Source: Cyprinodon diabolis (lineage: Eukaryota; Chordata; Actinopteri; Cyprinodontiformes; Cyprinodontidae). Taken from it: 64,000 nt of DNA. Below, one piece after another: positions 1 through 11,690 of this stretch. Location: positions 27,359,837-27,423,836 of the forward strand of contig CM060069.1 of NCBI GenBank assembly GCA_030533445.1, in the 5' to 3' direction. Both the position numbers and the translations under genes were made by a program. The notes under the pieces were generated by a model, which was not told the DNA's origin, searched no databases, and worked only from the letters and a program-made list of their open reading frames with translations. Numbering within the stretch: position 1 is the first letter of the stretch; every line of letters begins with the position of its first letter.

Positions 1-140
1 CTACAATGTAGCTTGCCATCATCAGTGTGTGTTTGTGTGTGAATATGGAAATGATTGAATGTAGTGTAAAGCACTTTGGTCAAGTCTCCTGGGGTGAGAA
101 AGCACTATACTATAAGTACAGGCCGTTTATTACCATATAA
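1..140 (+). repeat. 3' part of a SINE/L2-tail type repeat, truncated by the window edge
   Basis: The CTACAATGTAGCTTGCCATC start, the CATCAGTGTGTG stretch and the GTGTAAAGCACTTTGG block followed by AAAGCACTATACTATAAGTA and a GGCCGTTTATTACCAT tail match the common teleost repeat whose 3' end resembles L2. The same text recurs at 7550-7640, so at least two copies are in the window. Confidence 0.7.
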
Positions 141-248
141 TAAAAATTAAAATATTCTTGAAGTTTGGTTTGTTAAACACTGTTCTCCATCATTTTTGCT
201 GTAGTACGTATCTGATCAGTCCATAAAAAGCAGTTGAAGTGATCTCAG

Positions 249-582
249 TTAGCAAAAAGTAGTATACTTTTACTTAAATTCTATTAAGAATACTTAAGTA
301 TAAGTTTCGAAAGTATACCGAACAATGTACTTTTAGTGTACTTGAAGTATTACTAAAGTAGTACTTCTTCGAACTAAATTGGGACATTTTTAAGTTCACT
401 GAAGTATACTTAAAGTATTCTTTAGTAAACAATAAAGTAAACAATAGTATAGTCAAGTACACTTGGCTATACTATTATTAAGTTTATGAAATATAGAATA
501 AATAAACTCTAAGTGCACTGCCTGATTTTAAGTATGAAATTAGTGCACTTTTAGTATACTTGAATAAACTACTTTTTACTAA
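249..582. repeat. AGTATACTT-rich non-autonomous DNA element (MITE-like)
   Basis: About 330 bp are built from many variants of AAGTATACTT, AAGTACACTT and AGTGCACTTTTAG. The ends read as weak inverted repeats: TTAGCAAAAAGTAGTATACT on the left against TTAGTAAAAAGTAGTTTATT for the reverse complement of the right end. I see no clear target duplication. Similar AGTATACTT-iterated elements are widespread in teleosts. Open frames across it reflect the iteration and are not genes. Confidence 0.55.
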
Positions 583-1017
583 GGGAAGTCAGTAACTGGC
601 TGCCACATATTGACAATCTAGCCAGCGTATGTTCCAGAATCTTCTAAAACGCTGGCACACTCTGAACTTTCTATGTATTTTCTCAATTTTGGGTATATAC
701 ATAGAGTATTCATAATGAGTCCAAAGCTTGTACCCAACGACAGCCAAACCTATGCAGAACGAACAGCAGCATATTCCCATGAACTGTCACAAGCCAGTGC
801 CCTGATTGGGGCAGCAATGCACCCCGAGGCACCTTGCCTGCATAGAAAGCACAAGAAGAACATTTCTCTAAACTTCACGGTTGCAGTATTAACCTAGCTG
901 TTGTTTACCGCCATAAAAAGAAAGAAAAAAAAAGAAAGAAATAAGGTTTACAGTTGCAGCAGATTCAGTTTTCATGTCTGCTAGAAAGTTTGTTGGCCGT
1001 GGCCGTGAACACAAGGA
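583..1017. other. no recognised feature
   Basis: Includes a purine-rich AAAGAAAGAAA stretch near 918-942 and a GCCAGCGTATG/ACGCTGGCACAC pair (about 620-660) that recalls the repeat at 1018-1673. The open frame at 673-897 shows no domain. Confidence 0.4.
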
Positions 1018-1673
1018 GGATCCATCACATTCACCTTTACGCTCACCCTACAACTGAAGTAGAGTCGAATTGATGATCATACTGATGTTGGAGGACAGCT
1101 AGTATGTTTTCCCATCTCAGCCTCGCTGGATCCTCCATCTCTTGTTGAACCTCTGCTCACCATGAAGTCTGGAGGACTACTGAAGGTGTCCTCCTGTGAA
1201 CGTCCTCTTATACCAAAACGCTGCCAATTCGCCATTATACAGTACAGTAGCTGTACATTAGAAACACTTTCAGCAGTCGTCTGGAACATGTCAAATATAC
1301 CTGCATACATCCATACAAGTTGGAGGTAAGTTCATGATAAGTTACACACAAGTTATGCACAAGTTACTTATAGGTGTTGGATAACTAGATGTCACCATTT
1401 ATGAGTAACTTACACTTAATGTGTGTCAACAATCCCATAACTTACCTGTACTTTATAGCCCACATATGAGCATACGTTGCAATACGTCAAATTCCTTGAC
1501 GTGCTTGTCGTATGTGGATGTGTACCAGCGTGCTTCAGTGTACTTTAGTTTGCTTCAGCGTGCTCATAACATATACAAAACTGACCCATAACTTTTCCAA
1601 CATATGCCAGTGTTTTTACCAAATGCTTCGTACTTCAGCATACGCTGGCTAAATCGTCAAGGTGTAACAGCAC
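1018..1673 (-). repeat. unrecognised dispersed repeat, copy 1 (inverted relative to 63500-64000)
   Basis: Reverse-complemented, this region aligns over its length with the right end of the window. Shared blocks include GACTGCTGAAAGTGTTTCTA, TGTATAATGGCG, the TCCTCCAGACTTCAT block, repeated AAGTTAC/ATAAGTTA words and a terminal CAAGGTGT with GCTGGCTAA. On the minus strand, an ATG in ATAATGGCG opens a short frame reading MANWQRFGIRGRSQEDTFSS then PPDFM, followed by a GTGAGC that could be a splice donor. Family and autonomous partner are unknown to me. Confidence 0.6.
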
Positions 1674-4600
1674 CATAAGGATTTCTTTAAGTACAATCTA
1701 GCTACCAAACAACCTCACACACTGAAATATTTCTTTTTTTAGGTGTATTCAAGTGGTAAGACATGCATCCAGGGTTACAAAACAAACACTACATTACATG
1801 GATTTCACAATTCTATTAACTTAAAGAGATTTCTTAGACTTTTCATAATTGAAGGTATCAAAAACATTAAAATATTTAATCTGTGCAATTTGAGTGTTAT
1901 GTTTTGGTTATAGTATTGTTAATCAAAAAACAGTAAGCTGTTTTTTGTTTGATTGTTAATGCAATCTATTACCAGCATCTATTATTATTTGATGTTCATA
2001 TGGTAGGCGAATGTTCATGGAACATCATTAAATGTAGAATTTTTCTCTATTAATCCAACTTTTTTCAATATTAGTCATCCTTTATAGCAGATTAGAACCT
2101 AACCCATGGTTTCTATTATAATCTAAGCTGCAGATCAATAGATTGAAGGAACCTTTGAAAACTTTATTCTTTAGCTTAGAGGCTCTTTGTGATTTTTTAA
2201 TACTAATTTTCTTTTCATTAAAGCTTTAGAATAATGCCAGAGGATGCTTCTTAGCAAAAAGATTGAATAAAGGTCATATACTTTTTTGTATATTCTACCG
2301 CTCATTCCAGAGTTCATTAAAATATGCTAAGAGATCCCCCTGCTGCAGCTAAAAGGTGAGCAGAAATGAAACTACTAAAACTTACATTATAATCTTCCAT
2401 ATCCTAATCTGTGCCGTCTTGCCATCCTTTCTGACCAATGGGAGAAACAATCACCACAGACCTGATTACGTTATAAGTTGCTGCTTGCTTTAATTTTCTC
2501 ACCTCATCCTTCTGCTCTGCAAAATACAGTTAGTATGCACAATTTGGAGGTGTTTTCACACTTCCTTAGCTAAAGACTATACTACTTGGGCTGGTATAAT
2601 GTAGCCTTTTTTTTATGGACAACATGGTTGTTTTTGGTGATATACAGTAAGTTGTAACTGTTGCTGTTTGGCATCTGCAAGACACTGCAAAAATCCAGCT
2701 ATGCTGTTGAAAAATAAATAAATAAACCCCCACAGTATCATAACAAAGGTTTTCTTAATAATTTTCACCCATAATATGAAGGACATTTTAATCTTGTTGG
2801 ACCCTGGGAGACTATGTCTGGCTAATTCTTTTAGTCTTAGTGCTGTTTGTTAAATTAATACTGGGTAAGAATCAAAGGTTTGCTTATTTACATATTAATG
2901 GTCATACCTGCTCCCTTTTTTAAAAACATTTAATTAAAAAAAAATATACCTCCAAAAGATTTCTAAATGGATGGATGGATGGAAGATTTCTAGTGTAGTG
3001 CAGAGTGAAAGTATTTTGCTAAAAAGAAAAAAAAAAATAAAGTACATCTATTTTTTTTTTTTTTTTTTTTTTAAGTTTGAAGGGTCCCAAATTGACATAT
3101 ATATATACTTTTTTTTCTGGTCACGATGCCAATGTCAAGATTAGAGAATTCTGAACTAATAAGATTAGTAGGATGAAATCATGTAAAATGGAGATCAGGT
3201 GTTTTCAGATCCTCGTAGGTCTGTGATAGCACAGAGAAACCATTTTTTCTTGCCATTATATTTCTCAGATTAAAAGCAAGAAAAGACATAAAAAAGAAAA
3301 ATGGGAGGTTGCAGCTTTCCTTTTGGAAAGGTACATTTAATGTCAGAAGTTAACATTGGCAACCAAGGGTTAGCATTAGCATTGGTGGGCCTGGCAACTG
3401 GCTATTAAACAGTACAACAAGGGTTGGAACAAGAGAGTAAGTTCAATGTCCAACTGTCTGTTCAAGCGGAGTTAACCTCCTTTAACTTACAATAACTTGT
3501 ATCTGTAAAGTTCGTAAATATAATCTAAGTTTCTTCCTTATTATGACAAGGATTCAGCAGCCTTAAAAGATTCTGAAATAAATGTTTTGTGATATTTTAG
3601 GACACCTCAAATCTTTCCTGGCAGTAAATAACATTAATTTTTGCCATTAAACATTTGGGTTTATTACATTTGAAAGTGATTCTGTATTGTTTAAATGGGC
3701 AATTACCAGAAGACAGTTGTAATTCATAAATGTGTTTGGAAATGATCCATCAAGGAGATTGATATAATGTGCATACATAGTATGCTAAGATCTAGTGGGT
3801 GATGACAGGACTAATAAGCTCTAATCGAATGCAATGTCTTAATGGGAGGGTCATTTAAGTTTTTCTGATCACATTCAGTGTTCCTATTCGCCTTTTAAGT
3901 GCAAGATTTGTTAAAGCCCCGATAGCAAGGTGCCCTTTCTAATCCTCAAGTAGACTAATACAGTTCATCTGAGGCTCAGGTCATTCACCTAAGTGGTCTC
4001 CACTGACCAGGGTGAAAAAAGACAATGTTCGCAATAAAAAAAACAAAAAAATAAAAGACAAAACACTCTAGCTATCCAAAAAATGAGCTAGGAAAGCAGA
4101 CAAGAGGTACAAAAGTATTCCCTACACAAAAAAGTCTGCTAGAGTCGCCAAGGCTGGGGGGTTAAAGATGTAGCCACAAATTTCTGGCCCAAAAAACTTC
4201 ATAAGAAAACAATAACTGTTGATCTTTGGAGGTTTGACAAAAGCAGCCCGCAAACCATTTCATTGCGAAGCAGTAAAACTAGAATGTCTGTCAAGAAAAG
4301 TCTGTTGACTTTTCCCAATCACAGAGAGCAGCTCCAATATTAAAACACAAACGCAATGTTATTACATCTGGACATGAAGTATCTGCTTTGCAGTTTTGAA
4401 ATTATATATAGGAATGAGAAGTTTAACCTTGAGAAGCAAAGTTTAAAAACAACTTACACACACACAATGTCTGTACTGTGTTTATTTTATTTAACCTAAT
4501 TCCAGACCCCCAGTATGAGCACTGACAGAACTGTGAAACAGCAGCCAAACAAAGGCCAGACATGGCCAGAAATAAGACCACAAAGAATTTGTTCACACCT

Positions 4601-5343
4601 TCCTGTGCAAATGTAGAGTTGTGCATCATCGGTGATATTTACAGCAATGGTTTTAATGTAGCTTACTATAGAGCATACTGATTTAAGCCAAGGACGAGCC
4701 ATATGTGGTCATTTTAGGGATATTGTGATAACATTTAGAAATCTACTTTATTTTATATTTTTTTCTATTGATCAGAGATAGTTTTATTGCATTCAAACCT
4801 ACTGATAGGTAATTGGTTTTGGTGCTTTAAAAACTGTGCCACAATCTAGAAGACATAGGTACCTCAGTCGCCACTGTCCAAGTTAGAACTGTGATGTAGT
4901 TGGAGACTGATGATAAAGCAAGAAACCCCTTTTGCAAAAATTGACACCTGAGGGCTAAGAAAAAAATTTGGAGATGCCCCATTTGACCAAAAAAAATTAC
5001 ACTTAGACAAGACAAAGGTAGTGCTATGGGACCACACTGAAAATTAGTTTTTTGAAGGACTGGGTAAGGCTTGTAGACCTAAGAAATTGTGCCAGATCCC
5101 AAAAGAATAAAACATGGATTTTTCACTTCCTGAGGAGCAGGCGGTAAACTATGTGTAAATGAAGTAGAACAAAACTGAGTGCTTCAATTATCCCAAATAT
5201 TAAAATCAGCACTGATCTCTACTGAACATTTTGGAACACTGATTAAAAGCTGGTTTAGTGTCATCAAACCACACAAACCCTACAATGCTTTCCTAAAAGA
5301 GATGTCAAAAATCCAGCCTTGCAAAATGCAAAAGTGCCTCAAC
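1674..5343. other. AT-rich intergenic sequence, simple repeats only
   Basis: No exon-like or transposon-like segment is recognised. Present are a short (ATGG)n run near 2968-2984, A-rich and T-rich tracts near 3030-3072 (a run of more than 20 T) and scattered poly-A. Short open frames (4423-5015) run on the minus strand without domain signals. Confidence 0.5.
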
Positions 5344-5765
5344 TCTGTCTCTTTAGGTTGGGGGTGTTATGGTTCTCCCCATTTTGGACTCTGAGGTTTT
5401 AGTTTTCATTTATCAGTTGTTCTGTTTTGTTCTTTGGTTTATTTTCCATTATATTCAAGCAGTCGTTAGTTACTCTCTGTTGCCTCCTTGTGCTTGTTTC
5501 CTTTCCCCTTGGCTTCCTTCTACTTACTTCCAATCAAACCTGCTCCATATTCAGCTCATTAGTCCATCCTTTATTCTGTTTCCCTTATATCCTTCACCTA
5601 TGCAGTCACTCAGTGCTGGTTTGTTGTTGTTGGTTGTTGTTCCCTTGTCTCTGGGTTCCCACGTGAGTTTTTCCTGATGCCTTCTGTTTTTTTTATTCTT
5701 TTTGGGGGGATTTTTGGTTGTTTGTCTCTGTTCTTCATTAAATCTTCAAGATTCACCTCTTTTGT
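5344..5765 (+). repeat. pol II-unit-like interspersed repeat (LTR-like), plus strand
   Basis: The segment begins GGTTGGGGGTGTTATGGTTC, is pyrimidine-rich, has a TATA-like CCCTTATATCC near 5580, and ends with TTCATTAAATCTTCAAGATT, a poly(A)-signal-like ATTAAA. This order (mismatch-rich head, TATA-like box, unique middle, terminal A[AT]TAAA) is seen again at 6290-7110 and 10915-11690 on the minus strand. I cannot tell whether these are solo LTRs or another class. Long overlapping open frames here reflect base bias. Confidence 0.4.
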
Positions 5766-6289
5766 CTTGAGAGTAAGCCACAGTTTACAACTTCTTTGCA
5801 GGTTTCCATGGGTATTTCACTTGTTCCTGTTATTGGATAGAACTAAACTTTGGTAAGAGGGCACTAGCGCTTAAGGTTCAGCCCAACTTGATTTGATCAG
5901 TCCCAAATGAATAATGTGTAGAACTAAACCCGTTTGCTACACATTATCAATCTGGCTTCCCAGGTTATATTTATACACATAGTAAAAAACACAAAAAACA
6001 CCAAAACACTAAAGTTTACAATCAACTTCTTAAGGAGAACGCCATCGTTTTGCTTTAAGGTTATTACATTAAATTTTTATCAGGTGGGATGAAAGAATAA
6101 ACCTTTGCCTCATTATCTGTGTCTAAGATTGTAAAAAAAAAAAAAATAAATAAAAATTCTGTTTACAAAAACAGCATACTGCAGATGAGGTGTTGTGGAT
6201 CTTATATTCAATAAAAGTAAATTTATTTAGTTAAAAAAAATAATAAATAAATACTCTATGACCAAAAGAGACACAAAGTCATTTAGCCA
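5766..6289. other. no recognised feature
   Basis: AT-rich sequence with poly-A tracts near 6133 and 6235. No gene or repeat family recognised. Confidence 0.4.
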
Positions 6290-7110
6290 TCAGTGTCATG
6301 ATAGGCTTAAGAGGCTGAACCCACATGCAGAACACCACAGGAAGCTGAGTAAAAGTTTAACAGAGTTTATTCAAAAAACACAGAGTAATTATGAACTGGT
6401 TCTGGTACAGGTCCGGGACTGGAATCACTGACATCTGCAGAGATGGATAGTTTGATTAGCCAGGCAGCGAGATGGTTTGTCGAGTGTGTAAATTCAGAAA
6501 GCACCTAGATTAGGTTCTGGCAGATCCTTTGAGAGAGGGGAAACCGGTTGGGTCCAGAAACTGTAGATTCAGCAGGGAGCTCAGCGGCAGCAGCGTCTAG
6601 CTTCTGACTCGTGAGTTTCAGACTTTGACTTGGTTTCCTAGCTCTTCCTTGAGAGCTGTTGGAGGAATCCAGAATGATGTCTTCTGGTTTGGCTTCCTTG
6701 GGCAGGCAGGCAGGTTTCCAGACTAAGCTCATCCAGAGCTTCAGACTTCGATCAGGTTTCCTATGAGACAGAGAAGACAGAGGCAGGTTAGAATCTAGTT
6801 TCTCTCTAGAGTCTACTAGGATTCTATTAACAGAGGCTCAGGTTTCGCTAACCAAACTTGATCAACACTGCGGCGTCGAAGGAAGGTCTGGCTGCTGCTT
6901 ATGTAGGAAGATCTCCTGATGGGCTGATGAGCTTCAGGTGTGCTGGAGGCTCCAGCCCAGGAGACCCACAGCGCTCTCTGCTGGAGACAGATGGTAGATC
7001 TCCAGATCCCAACAGTAACCCCAGTCCCTAACAGAAAGCAAATAAAAACAGAAGAGGATCCTCAGCGCCCTCTGGTGGGCAAGCCTCAGGATCCCAACAA
7101 TCAGAAAGGA
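6290..7110 (-). repeat. pol II-unit-like interspersed repeat (LTR-like), minus strand
   Basis: Read on the minus strand it starts near GGATCCTGAGGCTTGCCCAC CAGAGGGCGC, has a possible TATA/initiator region around TACATAAGCAGCAGCC (about 6890-6905), an exon-like middle, then GAATAAACTCTG, and ends in CTGCATGTGGGTTC followed by CTATCATGACA. The head and the TGCATGTGGGT tail are shared with 10915-11690. The open frame at 6505-6732 has no known domain. Confidence 0.45.
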
Positions 7111-7394
7111 GATGAAAAAAGTTACAAGTCTCACAACATACTAAATACTAAGCTGTTTAAATAAAAAAGTAGTAGGTAGAAGTGGAAAAGCAAATATTTG
7201 AAACTGCACTGACAAAAAAAACTTAGTGGGGCCAACTGGAATCCTACTTATAACTAACAAGGGTTTAGCTGCATTTAGGTTCTTTAAATCTTGATAAAAC
7301 TCCAAAGAAAAACTCTAAAATATATGCACTTTGTCCCAGGAGAGCATGTATGTTGCATCTGAGGCAACAATGGCGTCGGATGAAGGAGTTTGCC

Positions 7395-7645
7395 CTGCAT
7401 CCCAAGGGTTCTTGGTTAAAGCTCAGGCTTTCAATGTTGTTGTGTCCTTGGGCAAGACACTTCACTTCATTGCCACACTGATGGTGGACAGAGGTGGCGC
7501 CAGTGTACGGCAGCCTTGCCTCTGTTAGTGAGCCCCAGGGCAGCGGTGACTACAATTTAGCTTACCATCATCAGTGTGTGAGTGAATGGGTGAATGGCTG
7601 AATGCGGTTGGTCAAGTCCTCTGACTTGAAAAAGTGGTAGACAGA
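7395..7645 (+). repeat. SINE with L2-like tail, 5' segment, interrupted by hAT element
   Basis: Contains TTGTGTCCTTGGGCAAGACA, GGTGGCGCCAGTGTACGGCA, CCCCAGGGCAGCGGTGACTA and CATCATCAGTGTGTGAGTG, diagnostic text of a very common teleost SINE. Its tail (CAGACCACTTAC) is cut by the hAT insertion at 7654 and resumes at 8559 as CCACTTACCATAG. The sister copy at 1-140 shows the uninterrupted tail. Confidence 0.75.
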
Positions 7646-8566
7646 CCACTTACTAGGGGTGTAAATAATAATCGTTTTGTATCGATGTATCGATACAAAA
7701 GCCGACGATCCGATGCATCAACACGTCCACAAGATAATCGATTCATGTTTTGTTTTTTTCCTCCGGTCTATTTTTATCCATTTGCTCCTGGGCGTAATTC
7801 TACCTCAGGTCCTGCGGTGGCGCTAAACCTATTTTGCCCTCCTACCTCGCTTGCTGGTTATACTCTTACAGCAGTGTGTTGCAGTGAGCTTGACACAGAC
7901 ATTTTTAGATTATGCTCAATATTGAAGCGTGGTCTGTGCTACACACTGTGGATCTAGATACGGCCGAGGCGGCGAGGAAGTGGGGGCGAGTTTAGTCCGA
8001 CGACGGAGGGACATGAGGGCCAAAAAGAGCGGAGATCCAGGTGGAAAAAGGGTCCCAGCGTTCTTGCCATATCTAGCAGATCAAACTTCACGAGTTGTTT
8101 TCCGCAATTTCGGTCATAAAAACAAAACAAGCCGGCCTCCTGTCTGCGGCACTGTTTGCGGTCAGCTACAATTTGGGAGAGGAGCAGCGGAGCGTCTCTC
8201 AAGGAGGCGGGGACGTCGACAGTCTGGAGCCGAGGTATTGAATTGCACTGATTTTCTGCAGTATTATTTAATGCAACTTTTCTACTTCTGTTATTTGCTG
8301 TTGTTTCTAAAAAAAAAAAAGCATAACGATATTATAGCTTTCATTGATTTATTTCAAACTTGAAACTTTTTTTAGCCCATAAGATGTAAAAAAAATAATA
8401 ATAATAAAAAAAAATTTCAACCAATTTATCGATTAATTGAATCGAATCGAATCGAATCGAATCGTGGTGTATTCTTGAGTATTGAAAATAATCGAATCGT
8501 TGGGTCAGGAAATCGATACTGAAACGAATCGCCATGATGGATGTGATTTACACCCCTACCACTTAC
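7646..8566. mobile_element. non-autonomous hAT-type transposon with 8-bp target duplication
   Basis: The element proper spans 7654-8558 (905 bp). Its ends are perfect 13-bp inverted repeats: TAGGGGTGTAAAT and ATTTACACCCCTA. It is flanked by an exact 8-bp duplication CCACTTAC (7646-7653 and 8559-8566), the hAT hallmark. Subterminal regions are full of ATCGAT words, and near the right end lies a five-fold GAATC iteration (8438-8464). The interior has a plus-strand open frame (7929-8363) with a possible relic of a BED-finger N-terminus (SRVVFRNFGHKNKTSRPPVC), too degraded to be sure. No catalytic hAT domain remains. Confidence 0.88.
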
Positions 8567-8575
8567 CATAGTATT

Positions 8576-10914
8576 GAAGTGAAAACAAGTCACATTTATC
8601 TAAAATACTTGCTCAAATATCTCACAAATTATATTTTGAGACAGAGACAGGTGTTATCTAATACCATAAACTTTCTACATTTAAACCAAATTAAAACTTA
8701 AGCATGTCCCTAGCATCCCTATGCCAACATAGATTTTGTTACTTAATAGCTCACTCCTCCAGTAGTATCATGTTAGAATTGATAAATATTACTTGTGAGG
8801 CAGGATTTCACTATGTTTTCTTGACCGTGGAGATTTTAGATCATCTAACAATGGATCAACAAAGGAAACATTAAGCAGGAGAAGAAACGTGGTGCCCAAT
8901 TTGAGACTATTGAAATATGTGACATGTATGCAAATATAAGATTGAGAACAATTTTGAAAAACTCTTACAGTAGTTTTCTGTAGTAGTAGTATTAGTAGTA
9001 TTAAAATTTCTTACAATTATGACATTTAACAACTAACCACATAGTCTGTTAACATGACAAAAGACTAACTCCTCAGGGGTTCCCTAGGGCAATCCCGTCT
9101 TCAAAAATTTGTTACAAACTTCTCAAAACCTGTTAATTTTGAACCTGTTTGGACAACATAAACATGAAGGCAGGTAATTCTAGGGTGTAGGATAACAAAA
9201 TGACCCTTTTACCCCACTCAAGTCAATCAGGAAAGCAGATCAGAAAGACAAAGGCACACGCTAGAGATGCAGAACAAAGGGAAAGGACAGGTAATCACAA
9301 AACAAAGAAGAAAAAACAAGAACAACACCTTGAATTAAAAGATGGGATGTGCAAAAGAGAAAAATATATTGTTCACACCATTGATAATTACAATTAAATA
9401 AACAAAATACTTTTGAGCCATTGTGGAATGTCCCAAAAGTCTGTGGTGGTCCATACTCTCAGTAGTGCCACTCTTGTTTTAATTGATGGGGTAGGAGGGA
9501 GATCAGAGCTAAAGCTTCACCAGAAGGTTCTTATCAGACTTGAAAAAACAAAGATGTAAAAACAATGAGAGAGAAAATTATGGGTGTTATAAAGGATGCA
9601 TTTCAAGAGAAAATGTAACATTCATGGTATAAGAGAGCAGATAAATTAAAATAATTTAAAACTGAGTGCAAATTAATATCAGATAAGTTGGAGTAAAAGA
9701 GGTCAGATGTTGAGCTGGTGGTCCAGTTTGTTGCTTCTTGGCTATATTTTACTACCTGAGTAGGAGTAAGTTCAGTTGAACAGTAGTGGGAGTAGTAGGC
9801 CTTCATCAAAGCTGCAGTTGCTGCTCCTTGAATGTTATTACAGAACAGAACTAACCAGTCAGTGGGCTGATTACTAACTGGGTCCAATGGAGGCCTCATT
9901 TGACTGGACTGTATGGAGGCTGAAATGGAGAACAGGGATAAACAGAGAAATACCTTTTATAGACTATGTATTATAACAGGGTTTATAAAAAAAAAATAAA
10001 AATACTAAAGAAGGATGGGTGCTCCTTCTCAATGCCAAAAGTTTTTATTCTCTCACGCTCATTTAGTTTTATTAATTTTTGGCTTGAAAAGTTTTAGTCT
10101 TTAAAAAAATCTATGAAATTACATGTCCTGCCTTCATCCACATGTGCTACCAACCCACCAGCAGACAGCGCAGCAGCTTTAAAAGCAGGTGTGAGCTGAC
10201 CAGGTTTGGTAAGATTCCCAAAAGGGAACTGAACCAACCGTTGGCCAGAGTGCTTTATTTCTACCCAATAAAATCCAGCACTACTGCACTGGTGTGTAGC
10301 CGGCGCCCACTCCACTGCAGCTGCAGATGGATCAGCGCAACATCTCATTGGGTCAATCTGCTAGTTTTCATATTACAGGGAGATGTAAACAGCGCCTCCA
10401 ACCAGTAGTGGGCTTAATTAGCAAGAGAGAGACAAAATATATTTAGCATATTAAAAGAATGAGTCAAATGGTTTAGGCAACAGTCTGGCTCTGGGCTGCA
10501 TTGGAGTAGCTGTAAACTCACTTCCAGAACAGGGACAAGGTGGGTTGTGCTTCTGAGTCTCGGCATAAGGAGGCTTAAGTTTGGCATCTACAAGCAACAA
10601 GAAAGGGGATGGCAGTGTGTTAGTGCTAAAAAGGAAAGAATATGCTGCAACAATTTTGTGAATTGAATAACAGGACAGTTTCTTCTTTCAAGGAATGATA
10701 AAAAAGGCTCTAAACGCACGAGAAAGATGGCAGCTTGTTGTCATCATTTGGCCAAGTGAAATTTAGAACTTAGTTCGAGTGAGAAAATCTGTATGGACAC
10801 CAAACTGATGTTCACAGATTGGATCTAACATGATTGAGCAAGAAAACAATTTGTTAATAATTTTCAAAATGTCAGCCTCTATGTGTAAAGCTAGTAGAGA
10901 GAGGTCCTAAAATG
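8576..10914. other. intergenic sequence, no recognised gene
   Basis: AT-rich sequence with short frames only. The stretch 10094-10410 has higher GC and open frames on both strands but no motif I can name. A short TAG/TAGTAG run lies near 8980-9000. Confidence 0.4.
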
Positions 10915-11690
10915 ATATGCCACCAAGTTTCATGATGGGTTTTAAAGATCTCACCCACATGCAGAGATTCACTCAGAGAACCAGGGGAAAAGTTAACAGG
11001 TTTATAGAGAGGTTGACAAAAACAGCGAGAGAGATTATATGCAGGGTTATCTCAGTGGGACTTCAGCAGTCTGCTAAACCGGAACCGGAAACTCTGAAGG
11101 GGAGATCACAAAGATCAGTTCAAGGCCCGTAGGGAAAATGACTGAGACTGGTGAATTGCTGGAGGAGACTCACGTTAGGGGGATTCTTGGGTCCAGTTTG
11201 TGGGGGTTTAATCCAGAGATGAATGAACTCGATGGAGGGCGGACAGGGAGACTAGCGTTGGGTCCAGAGGACCAATGGAATGGACTGTCACTGGGTTTTC
11301 CTGAAGTGGGCTTGAACAGATCTGGTGAAGGTTTCCCCTTGCTCAGTGTGGCTCGAATTATTCCTTCCAAGGGGGATAGAAGGACCAGGCTTATCTAGTG
11401 AATCAGGAGGGCATCCTACCGGAGAACAAAAGACAAGGCAGAGCTTAGACTCAGAGAGACAAGGCAAAGGTTAGACTCTGCTAATCTCAGTGTGGCTAGA
11501 GTACCCAATACTGGCAAACACTCTGGCGTCAAAGTGGCAGCCCGCTGCTCAAGTACTCCTCTGGTAATGACCCAACAAGCCGCATGTGTGCAGGGAGGCC
11601 CAACGAGGACAGGGCACCGCCTGGTGGTGGAGAGAGGAAAAACACAAAAAACAACCCACACAAACTGGAACCCTAACACCAAGCCCATAT
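10915..11690 (-). repeat. pol II-unit-like interspersed repeat (LTR-like), second minus-strand copy
   Basis: On the minus strand it begins GTGTTAGGGTTCCAGTTTGT and passes CACCACCAGGCGGTGCCCTG (compare the CAGAGGGCGC head at 7070). It ends with CTATAAACCTGTTAACTTTT and then GAATCTCTGCATGTGGGTGA, the same tail as the copy at 6290. The body is diverged. A number of open frames (11138-11398, 11492-11734 and their reverses) are likely products of its GC-rich body rather than genes. Confidence 0.45.

Noticed and set aside
5369..5677. 102-residue hydrophobic plus-strand frame (membrane-protein-like)
   Set aside because: T-rich composition of a repeat unit gives Phe/Leu/Ser-rich translation; no start context, splice signals or family resemblance.
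7929..8363. 144-residue frame inside the hAT element as a functional gene
   Set aside because: It lacks a credible BED finger and any catalytic domain; at best a relic.
11138..11398. Glycine-rich 86-residue frame
   Set aside because: It lies in the GC-rich body of an interspersed repeat and is mirrored by an open frame on the other strand.
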